Origin: Amphimedon queenslandica
Taxonomy: Eukaryota > Porifera > Demospongiae > Haplosclerida > Niphatidae
DNA: 64,000 nucleotides
Assembly: GCF_000090795.2 (NCBI RefSeq)
Contig: NW_003546308.1
Location: forward strand, 243,295 to 307,294
Direction: 5' to 3'
Part shown: positions 23,801-34,981 of the stretch, piece after piece
Layout of the letters: every line of letters starts with the position of its first letter
Position numbering within the stretch: the stretch's first letter is position 1
The notes under the pieces: model-generated
Seen by the model: only the letters and a program-made list of their open reading frames with translations
Told to the model about the DNA's origin: nothing
Databases searched by the model: none
Made by a program: the position numbers and the translations under genes

Positions 23801-24099
23801 AACTAGCCAGCACAGTGGTTAGAATTGGCAGGCCAGAGACATCAGGAAACTCGGTTAGTCTGTTACGAGATATGTCAAGGCTCGTAAGGGATTGGAGATC
23901 ACCCAGGAAATAAGGGTTGGAGTCATCGATTTCATTGTTGCCGAGATAGAGCTTCCTTAGTAGTGTCATTTTTCGAAAGGGTTGAGCGTCGATCCTGTTT
24001 ATCTTATTACTGTCCAATATCAGCTCTCTGATTGACTTAAGGTCTCTGAAGGTTTCATTGAATATTCTAGTAATGAAGTTACCCTTTAGATTACTGCAT

Positions 24100-24152
<53 letters not shown>

Positions 24153-24913
24153 ATTATAATGATTATCAAAATTCCACACAGTATACAAGACCACATTACA
24201 ATCGAGACACTAAAGCCACATTCATGTACACTAGCAGCCCATTCAAATAAGTACAAGTTCAATAGTAGCACATAACCAAATAAATGAACTAATTATGACT
24301 TGACAGTTCAACACAGACTCAATGTCTCTAGGCTAATGTTGCTGGTTAATTTTCTTCCCATAGAAACCACTGTATCCATTCCATTTATTGAAGAATCGTT
24401 ATCATACATTAGTAACATGTACATGTACAAGATTGTGTGTCATTATTTTTCATTTGAGCTTACATTGAGGTTGCCGTTAGTCTTAGGAAGCCTCTCCTGA
24501 GCCTAGTCAAGCTACAATTAGTTAGTGATCTGTGGAGAGATAAGAGAGAGAAAGAGAAAGAGCATTAATTACCATAAGAGCAAGGAATTAAGTAACACAA
24601 CTCATGCAAAACAATACTAGATAATTTCATCATATCAAAACAAGTTTTCACAAATTGTTTCTAGTACTTTCTACATTCATGAAAAGCTCCTTTTCTAATT
24701 ATAAAATTAAAAATAAAAACCATATTTCCTGCCTTATTGCCGTGTACATGTACATAAATGAAACTCACAGTGTCTTTAGGTCCATCTTAACAAAGCTGTT
24801 ACGTGACTCTTGTCTTGAAAGATCATTATTATCAAGATACAGGTGCTTGAGCGAAGTATGCTTCCAGAAGGTTCTAGGTCTTATCTCACGAATACCAGCA
24901 TTTCTTAAATAAC

Positions 24914-24967
<54 letters not shown>

Positions 24968-26709
24968 GGAGTTGATAAATAAAATGATTTAAATCTTCTT
25001 ACAGTTTGTCGGAGATGTGAGCTCCTTCTAGAAATTTTACGTCGATTTCATTGAAATCATTATTGTTTAAAAACCTAAGAGGAAATAAGAATATTTTTAA
25101 AAAGATAAAAAAAGAGGCAGTAAATTAGGAAGGATAGGAGAGAGATCCTTACAGCGTCTTCAATGCAGGGAATATCTCATAGTGAAATGCCTTTGGCTCA
25201 ATTTTCTTCAATTGACAACCAGATAGCCTCCTAATAGAATAAATACATGTATATAAAGTGTGGATTGTATCTCTATTGTATCTCTTAGCCCAAGATCAAA
25301 AATAGCTCCAAAACACCCCTGATTTCAATACATACATATCCAGGGTTTCCGACAAAGCAGTGAGCAATAAAACAGGTTTGCTTTATGAGATGACAAATCC
25401 ATAAGCACCACAATAGTAGCTTTTAAAATTCATAAAAAATCTAATTTTGATTGGAATCAGCTCAAATTTGCTACACTAAGAACATGCATATGTATCAGAA
25501 AAATTATAAAAAATGTAGAATTCTCTCCAAATCATTTTGGCAAAATACATGTAACAGAATATTTCGCTAGATTCTGTTTGTAGCAACTTCACAAACAAGA
25601 TACTGAGCCACTATGCCAAAATTGTGCGAAATCCTGTCAATGCCCTTTAGCTATGCTGAAAGTTTGAGCTGATTCAAAGCAAAAACTTTTGAGTTATGAC
25701 CATCAAAGGAAGTGAAGCCATTGATGTACCACCACACTTCTCAATACACAAAAAAATTCCCAGTTTTTAGTCATTGAACTTGTTCCATTGATCATCATGA
25801 TCACAGAATAAACAAACAAATAAATCAATATAATATCATTAGTCCTTACAATTCCCTTATATCTTGTGCATATCCCTCAAAAGCATCAGACTTCAGTACA
25901 GGGCCCATTGGATTATTATCCAGAAACCTATAGACAGAGCATGTACATAAATAATATAGACACAATTAATTTACTATAAGTAATGGTAATTATAAATTAC
26001 TAATTACACTTACAGTGTAGACATGGACATGTGTCTATTTTTTTTTGCCAGAGCTCTTGGAGGATGCGTCAAAAGGTTGTCGGTGATCTTGAGAGTGGCT
26101 ACTCTGGAGCCAGTGCTGTTGAATGAATCATTAGCAAAGGATTCACTTGTGAGAAGATTGAATGACAGATCACTGGAGGAAGAAGAAAGGGAGAGAGAGG
26201 GGGAGAGAGAGAGAGAGGAGGGAGAGAGAGAAAGGGGGAGAGAGAGAGAGGAGGGAGAGAGAAAGAGAGGAGAGAGAGAAGTATTATGGAAGAGAGAAAG
26301 AGGACAGAGGAGAAAGGGCTTAAACTAAAAGGGAGGGCAGCCTAAACGCAAAACAACAGCTGTCTCATCAAAAGTAAAGAAACCCACTACAGTTAACCAG
26401 AAACCATACCAAGCCTCAATAAGAAGACTTCCAAGGGGCACACAATCACACATACACACAAAAAGAGAGAACATTTACTACAGAAATAATACACACACAC
26501 ACACTGCAATGACTACCCTCTAATGCACACGTTATAAAAACTCCATTTAGTACTTGTGCTTTTAGAAACAGACACAATGGCAGACAGACATATCCTCTCT
26601 CTCTCTCCCTCTCTCATAGTTATAATCACTTACAGGATGTTGAAGAAGTCTTGATAAGAGAAAGCATTGTCTTCAATGTAGCTCAACTGGTTATGAGTTA
26701 TTGTACTAA

Positions 26710-26752
<43 letters not shown>

Positions 26753-29700
26753 GAGAGAGAGGGAGAGAGAGATGAGGTATATGAATTATTCATGAGAGGG
26801 CATGGTGAATGTGATAAGATAAGACAAAGAGGAAACAAGGGATTAGAACAACCATAACATCAAAGAGAGAGAGAGAGAGGGGATAGTACAACTATTGGCT
26901 ATCAATGACCACTATTATGGGATACTTAGCACTACAATAGACATACATACATAAATGTACATACAACATAATCACAACAGCTGCAAATGTACTATAACAC
27001 CATATACTATACACAATGGGATATCAACCCCTACTCGTTGATAGGGGTGTTAAGCTGTCATGGCAACGGAGACAAAGCTGTTTTCACACTTGTCACAAAT
27101 TATAATAAATTAATGATAATCTTCCTTTTGGTAAATCATCAAAAACAAGCAACCAACAATTAAAACAAGTAGGAGGATCGCGTCATATTTTATCTGGCAC
27201 CGTACAAAGTCAACATTGCTGGAGCGATTTATGATAATTTACTCGCAATTAGATAAAGTGTCAAAGTGGATACATACGATATGATATGGTATGCTACATG
27301 TATACCATAATGAAAGCAGACGGCAATGAAGCAGGCAATTATTATTTATTATTATCTATAATTATCTATTATTGGGTTTGTTATCCATCAAGACACACTA
27401 GATATTGTTTTAAAACGATTCCTAATGACAGAGGAACGAGCTAGCCACCGATGAAGTAGCCACTCAGTTAGTCTCATTGTGTTCAGCCTATAGCATCTAA
27501 AGAATGTCCTGGCAGAACACACAAGAACACAAAAGCATAATGTACATATACATATACATACCTAAATCATAAATACATGCTACATAGTATACACATGTAC
27601 ATGTACATCGCTTACACATTTCACGCAATGATAGTAATAGGACATGTTTTCAAACACACTCAATCGTACAAGTACAAAACAAGATGGAGCTAATAGGGAA
27701 TGACTCCAGCAACAGGAAGGCCCGCCATACAGTATGCGTATATAAGCTATAGTACACGAACATAGTTTGCCAATTAGACACTGCACTGTGTATTAGCAGA
27801 GAAAACATACAGAATACATATACATACAGGCATAGTCATACATACAGGCATAGTCATACATACATGTTGCCTGTAAAAGTGACCCCACACACGCATATAT
27901 ATATATACAACAAAAGCTGTACCAATCAGAGATACAAATAAGTGTACATAGGATTAACACATTAGGCTAAAGGGAGCAACATAAGCCACGTGTATAGATA
28001 CATATGTATCAACACATCAATTAAGAGGAGAGATGAGAGAGAGAGAGGGATTAGAGAACATAAAAGACAGCCTTTGAAGTCTACAGAGACTCAATACAAC
28101 AATACAAGGTATATGTACACACACAAACTCACTACAATATTTATACTAGTGTAAGATTATTACAGGATTACACAACCCACTAATAGTATTACCATGGGAT
28201 GCTTGAATGGATGGGATCAAATAAACACACACTCTATTAGTATTGGGTACATTATGCTGATAATATTCTCTATATTAGGTCACATGCAAATTGGTGGTTG
28301 GGACCATTGTAAACCATACACTATACATTAACATTGATAAAGATACCTATTACTATATGCCTATATACTATACTAGATGGATTATTATGAACTGTGCCAT
28401 GTACTTACAGTCTGGTGAGGTTCTTCATTAGGCTGAGATCATTTGTACCAATCCCTGATATGTTATTGTAGTCTAAGTACATAGATCTGTGATAAGGGAG
28501 AGAGAGAGAGTGAAGGAGAGTAGAGTAAAAAGAAAGGAAACAAGAGAGGAAAGAAGAGAAAGAGAGAGAGAGGGGGGAAGGAAGAGTAGAGTAATGTATG
28601 GGAACATTGTAAAGACAAAGAGAATTGGAGAGACACAACATAAGCTGTATCAGGTTACCACTGCCAATACCATTAATAATAGAGTAACCTACATACACAT
28701 TTGCTCTTAGATACAATAGAATAACACTTTATTCTAAGAAAATGATTAGAAGGGGAGTAGACCCTAAAAAAACTACTCAGAGAAAACAATGGCAAATCTC
28801 AAATGGGATAAGAATTCCGGCTAGGGAATGATCAAGATACATTGCAGCTGCTTTGCTTAACTCAATTACCCTCTATCAATGCAACTTTTCAAACTATATG
28901 AAATAACAGGCAGACATATAAGGAATGATTGTTTGGCGTGCCGTTTGTGGACACCTTCTCATTAAAGTCTGGCTAGAGCATTTGTTTGATTTCACGGGCA
29001 TGTTGTTGATCCACATCTGAGCGTACCAACCCCCAAAGGCGTGACATGTAGCAGTACTTTAAAGGCTCTACCACAGTGAGGGAGGGAGAGAGTGAGAGAG
29101 AGAGGGGTAATGTACCCAGACAGGATTTTTGGTTAGTGAGAAACAACAGAGGAACAACCCACAAGGCAGCATATACAAACACACAGATGTTATACTGAGA
29201 GATGTAGGAGGAGGAGAGAAAGAGGAGAGAAATAAGGGAGTGCATAAATGGCCTGAGAATGAGAGAGGAGTAAGAAAAGAGAGGGGTAAAGGATAAAGAT
29301 ATCAACACAGCAATCACAGCATGGTAGTGCTGATTAGTTTAGCACTACCATTTGTAGAAATAGAGGACAACCACAGGTGTGGTGTGTGGTGTGAGAAAGA
29401 GAAGAGAGACAAAGAGTTACCTATATGTACAGGTATATGCCAGCCCATGTACATACAAGCCCACATCAGAGTATAATGCATATATACCCAGCTATATAAT
29501 ATAAATCACTATAGATGTGAGTTATACAGTACATGTATGTATTGATGATCAGGTGTGAGAATGACTTTGACTGAAGTGGAGTAAAAGCTGTATAAACACA
29601 ACTGCCACACAAACAACAGTATAGAGGATGAATGAGTACAGCTATAATAAAGGAGAGAGTTCCTGTATAAATTTTCTCATGGAAACTACAAAGTGAGAAG

Positions 29701-31015
29701 ACTGCTAGGCTGACAGAGAGAGATTGGGATTCACTCTTAGATCTGTACAGGCACATCTGTCAGACTATAAACCATTACTGAGATAATCCGGTATAATCCT
29801 ATCCCATTCAGTTCACACACACTCTTACTACTCTAGCATTAGACATTGAGGGAACAAAGTCAAGGGGCATAGTGAAGACACACAGCATTGTCTATTAAGT
29901 TCAGAATGAACAAGGCCCTCGGGGCCTGCTAAAAGTGTTAATAATCGAAGGTACTATAACAAGAAAACAAGGTTGACATTCTTGCTTTGATCTCAAGTTG
30001 CTGAGTGAGCGGGATCGAGCCTGTTACCTCCAGTGGCACAAAATAATTAGCAGGATCTTAACGAAGAGAGAGCAAGGCCATACGGAGGCCCGAGTGAAAT
30101 TACTATAAAACCTACAAAACCTTGATTACTAATCTACAATGAATTGGAGTTACTACGCTCTGCATCATCCCATAACGCAAAACAATAGCAGCCCCAATAA
30201 AGGGAGAGACAGAGAATCTTGTAGCATTCATGCGTCAAGAATGCTCATACTTGCGTGTGTGTGTGTGTGTGTGTGTATACTCATAAATGCCATTAGGCAT
30301 AGTTTTACTAATGTAGGCAGACATATCAATTAGCAAAGGAGGATTAGATATTAGACACAAATAAAATAATGCACATAGTGGCTATGCATACAAAGGATAG
30401 GCCATAATCTTATGTAGGCCTTTCATGGAGGCACACCCTGTCCAATCATGTAAACAAGAGGCATTACTGACAGGAAATCAAACTGGTAATCTTTCAGTTC
30501 CCGGGCTTTTGTTGCACCTGTTTGCGGAGTGCTTTAGCATGAGATACTTATTGGGTGGAGAAATGAGAGGGAGGGAGTTGGGCTTGCTTTAAATGCTTAT
30601 GAACATGAAAATGGCCAGCATTACACAAAAAGTGCTAAATCATGTCTATTCTTTTATACTCCCTCTCTCTATCTATCTATCCCTCCGCAAGGAAGTTACA
30701 GTACATCCCAATGTGAACTAGAATGTCACATACATACATAGACACGTATAATACATACAAAATAGCTACAAGAAAACAAGCATGTACTTACATTTGCTTG
30801 AAGGTGGAATAATTTGAGAATGTTTGTAAAAACTCTGGTACTGCTGTGAGCTCTAAACGTCTACAGTCTATTGCTAGAGCTGATGGTGGAGTTACAACAC
30901 ATGAGCAACCATGGCAATAGAAAGGCAAGTAGGCATGGCTAGTCTTTATCAAGGAAAAGAGACAGAGAAGAGACAGAATGAGCGAGAGCCATCTCTGTGA
31001 ATAGCTGGAGCACAT
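20820..31015 (-). CDS. Leucine-rich-repeat G-protein-coupled receptor (LGR family)
   Basis: Cell-surface receptor with a large leucine-rich ectodomain and a rhodopsin-type seven-span domain. Ten exons: 30792-31015, 28409-28486, 26634-26705, 26014-26172, 25850-25927, 25153-25230, 25003-25074, 24769-24912, 24464-24529, 20820-24093; 1414 aa, all introns in the same phase. A signal peptide (WLSLILSLLCLFSLI) precedes a Cys cap (CHGCSC). At least 16 LRRs follow, many encoded by 72-78 bp exons. The hinge has YHCCLFKDY and SLTPCDNLLD, as in LGRs. Span 1 begins near residue 860. ERLHTI replaces DRY, as in LGRs, and NPFIY ends span 7 near 1120. The cytoplasmic tail is about 285 residues, rich in Ser, Arg and Pro. 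The ligand and type (A, B or C) are not determined. An in-frame upstream ATG at 31109-31111 would hide the signal peptide, so 31015 was chosen. Confidence 0.9.
24101..24147. repeat. (GA)n tract at LGR 3' splice site
   Basis: Reads (CT)n on the sense strand of LGR and runs to within about 8 bases of the acceptor CATGCAG of the last exon. It acts as a very long pyrimidine tract. Confidence 0.85.
24914..24964. repeat. (GA)n tract at LGR 3' splice site
   Basis: A pure dinucleotide tract that, on the sense strand, ends in CTCTCTCTCTAG, the acceptor of exon 24769-24912. Confidence 0.9.
25341..25638 (-). mobile_element. Second copy of the CAGGG-ended non-autonomous element
   Basis: Lies in an LGR intron. 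Left end CAGGGTTTCCGACAAAGC and right end GCCAAAATTGTGCGAAATCCTG are the two ends of the 14842-15148 element in reverse order. The core (aaaaatctaattttgattgg, catatgtatcagaaaaa) matches. It is about 298 bp and is followed by a partial second core near 25655. Confidence 0.65.
26179..26283. repeat. GA-rich tract at LGR 3' splice site
   Basis: Imperfect (GA)n/(GGGA) tract whose sense-strand copy ends in CTTCCTCCAG, the acceptor of exon 26014-26172. A similar tract at 26711-26771 abuts exon 26634-26705. Confidence 0.8.
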
Positions 31016-34000
31016 CTTTAAGAAGCGTGTTGCTGGCGGCGAGTTGGATACGAATGAACCAGTCCGTAGATACGTTTCCTTATGACAGATAATATTATGT
31101 AAGTAGTGCAAGTTCTTTATTTATTTTCTTTGGCTCGGGTTTGCTATCTTTGCTGTGATGGCGAGCCCACCTCCTTTCTCATAATGCTATGCCTAAAGTT
31201 TATCAATAAGATGTCTATCTCTCTTCCTCTCTCCTGAAGAACTTCCAGTACAAAATAAATAAGAAGCTCCCTCTTCCTAAAAGTGTTCCTTTGAATCAAA
31301 CGAGGTCTTCTTTTATTACAGTCCTTGTCCTCTTCCAAGGGGATGGCTATTGACGGCGGGTGGAAATTCGATATAGTAAACAGTTTAGAAGCTGACTCGC
31401 TACGTCAAGAGTCCTTAACTGCCTCAAGAACAGAGCTCGAAAAGGAGACAGAGGGACTGGGGGACAATGACAGCAAAGGATTGTATCACTGAAATATCAA
31501 GACACGCACACTACAGCTTGTGCTGTGCTCCGCCTTATCCTCCGGAATGTCACTAATTATTTTGATGCTAGTGCACAACAAACTGATGAAAAGAATTGCT
31601 GCTGTGCACTCGGGCGAGATGATATCAAGAGATATATATGCTGGACCGGTAGTACTAGTGGCTCTCCCGCTTTCTACTGAGATAGGGTCGAAAACAGGAT
31701 ATAATTCACACACACAGAGCTCGAGAATTACTACAATTATTATAAAAACAATACGGGGGAACACAATAGAAGAGCGACTTCAAAAGTGTAAAATGTAACG
31801 TGACGAATACTATTATAGTATTGTAGTAATAATCACTCTATTGCTAGTGCCCAACTATGCCTGTATTGTGCAGTATAGTGAGATAGAGCTGATACAAAAC
31901 CGCAACAAAGTGAAACCACGGACCAACTTGTGGGAGGCTGCTTATTCTGTTTGCAACCGCAGCGCCATCCCGCACGAATATGATCTGCGCATGCGCGTAA
32001 AGTAGCTCACAAAATGCCCCTGGGCCAGCCTGTCCAAATGTTTAAAATATGGGATGCAGCAGTATTTTGTGTGTGAGTGTGTTTTTGGAAGAATTTGCCA
32101 AATATGCTTTTAAAGGTACACTACCAAAGGCAGCCACCATCTCGTAATGCCTTTCAGCCTAATCTAATTTGTCTGACTGACTTAAAGCCATCCAAAACAT
32201 TTCATTTGCATTATTACCTATAAATGCACAAAGGGTATAATGAATCTTTGAACAATACAATCGCTTGCATAAATAATAAAGTAATCCGTGGAGCCTTGCG
32301 GTCTGGTATGGTATTGTACGCCATGAAATTCAATGCCAATTATGGCGATAAGTGCCTAGTGTTGTATTGAATGGATTCACATATAAAGAATACATACAGC
32401 ACGCCAGACTTTTACTGAAGGCCATGCACAATCACTAATGAATTCTTTTATGCCCAGGATGCAGGATTTGCACTGTGGCACTATTTACTGGAAGTCAGTG
32501 CATCAGATGTCATCAATATTATCATGATATTGTGCAATAATCATAACATGGAACCGGTACATGATGTAATGACTATGGGATATGCATATAGATACTCTTC
32601 AATGCATACAGCACTATAAACAGAACACACAAAGAGTGACATGCATGAGACAACATCAAGACATGAGAGAGTGGGCCCTACAACATATGATATCATTAGA
32701 ATTATGAAATGGTTGCATGCATCAGTGAACGAATCCAGCTTGCATGAAAGCATATAACAGGACATTACCAAAGGATGTGCCTAACTGCCTATAGACAAAT
32801 AGAGACAAGTGCATCAGTATAATTAACTTATAGTGCAGCTACTATAGCTCCTTATAGTACAGCTGTACAGTCAGATGATACACTATGAATTCATGTACCC
32901 GTAGCTATGCTGCAACAAAATACTACAGTGTATAGCCAATAGTATCACAATATGTGACTTATTAAGTTATTACTAATACTAATCTACTATCGCTGATCGG
33001 CTTTACTCTCCACACACAAATGCAGATACTATAATGCATCATAATAGTACAGTTATTGCTCTTCTTTTTCCTGGCTGATGACCTCAACTGTTGACATAAC
33101 TCTCATAATGATATCATGTATTGTTCAATGCCACAAGAGAACATACTTTAATGTTGGATAAGGCTATATCTGAAGTAGATTTCGCACCATACATTATAAC
33201 TAATTCTATGCATGCACTTTAAAACTGCAAGCATTCTCCTGTGTACTTGAATCTACACAAACACAATTGCTAATTACTATCATAAGAAACCATGTATGCA
33301 TAATTGAATCTATATAGCTGAACCTGACTCTCCCTGCATTGTTTTTGCAAGATTATACATATTTTGGATGATATAAACCATGATGCTTTGCCTTTAAAGC
33401 TCTAATTATATGAGCACAATTCAATCAGTGCTCCCCATACAAAGCAAATCAATGCACAACTTCCTTTATACCCAATAGGATCAAAATGAACTGGACTATT
33501 GAATCATCCAAGCTAGTAAACTAAAGCAGCATTGACTCATAAACAAAAACTGTATACATTTATACAGGGACAAGTACATATTACTACTAATAATAATAAT
33601 AATTAAACAAATTATCATCACAGGCTAATGAAGAGTGCCTTTATAATATCCCATATACTCTTTGCATACCAGACATCTGTCCACTCTTGTTTTTACTGCG
33701 CAGCTCCATCAAGTCAGGATTAACTAATTACACAGAGACACATACAAACCCTAAATGCATGTATTCGTACACAGTATACATAAACTTGGAATTTACGCCC
33801 AGCAACAAGTAAAGAGTAACCCATCAAATACTATAATTATGCGCATGCTACATTCTTGCATATACATAGCAAAGAACACAAATTAGGAAAGCACTATATA
33901 TGTAAATATAGGCTGGTTTACAGCATAACAACAGCAGGTCTGCTGCAATGCATAATTGATACATGAGACTGAATGTGTGTGTTCTTTGAGTATATATACA

Positions 34001-34301
34001 GTGAAATTCCTACTAACAGCAGCAATCCAGGGGACAGATTTGTAGAGTGACATAAGTGTGTGTTATAATGGAGCAAAAATCTTTATCATCTCTTAGTTCA
34101 AAGAGGAGAGTGGGAGTTATACAGTACACACACACACACTAGGAACGAGAGATGGAGCTATAGGGAAGAATATATGGCAGGGAAGAATATATGGCAGGGA
34201 CATCAAAGGGAGTTGGGAATAAAAGTGATTAGGTAAAAAAGCATAATGGATCAATTGGTGTGTGTGTGTGTGTGTGTTCAAATCAAAGCGTATAAATCAT
34301 G
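31016..34301. other. Gene-poor 3.3 kb between LGR and CTR9
   Basis: I find no conserved coding sequence on either strand. The first kilobase upstream of LGR is less AT-rich and holds an NRF-1-like site. A 92-codon minus-strand frame (31486-31764) starts with a signal-peptide-like stretch but has no partner exons that I recognise. The rest (32100-34290) is AT-rich with short tandem CA/GT repeats. It may contain the LGR promoter, an upstream untranslated exon and the CTR9 3' UTR. Confidence 0.4.
31986..31997. promoter_or_regulatory. NRF-1-like site TGCGCATGCGCG
   Basis: Exact fit to the palindromic NRF-1 consensus YGCGCAYGCGCR. It lies 971 bp upstream of the LGR start codon in a locally CpG-containing patch, and suggests a promoter there. 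Confidence 0.5.
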
Positions 34302-34945
34302 TTAGTCACTTTCATCATCGTCACTCTCTATCCTTCGACGATTAGATACATTATGCTGTGTAACCTTCTCCTCGACCTCTTGTTCAGCAGTCGTGTCTTC
34401 TTGAGGCTCTGGACTCGAGCCCTCTTTAGGTTCCTCACCTTTTGCCTCCTCCTCATCCTCCTCCTTCCCCTCTTCTTCCTGTCTTACTTCATCATTGGAT
34501 CCACTTCCACTACAGAGAGGGAGAGAGAGAGAGAGGGGAGAGAGAGAGGGGAGAGAGAGAGAGGGGAGAGAGAGAGATAATTAAATTATAATAAAACAAT
34601 AGCTTAAAAATCCTTTTATCTCCAACCTTTCACTTTCACTTCCAGAGGTACTTTCCTCTGATGAATCTTCTGATTGAAGTGACCTCTCACCAACTTCCTC
34701 CTCTCCTTCATGACTCTCACCCTCTCTCTCCTCCACAGCTGTCTCCTCTGTCTTCTTCTCTTCCCCTATTACAAATGTACACATATAACATTATGTGTCT
34801 ACTTTGATTAGTTGAAGTGGTTATACCTCCAGATTCATCCTCAGATGAAGAGACAAAGGCTTGAGATATAAAACGTTTCTTTTTCCTTCCCTTTCCTCCT
34901 GAAGCAGCAGTATCTCCAGTATCTTCTTCATTACTATGAGAGAGA

Positions 34946-34981
<36 letters not shown>

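Noticed and set aside
27820-27870. Short direct repeats (cagtcatacatacaggcat type) as a CRISPR-like array
   Set aside because: Only two or three immediately adjacent copies without spacers, in a eukaryotic intron. It is a simple tandem repeat.
32000-34250. A possible unrecognised gene in the LGR-CTR9 gap
   Set aside because: I found no chain of exons with matching phases and no conserved motif. All frames are short.
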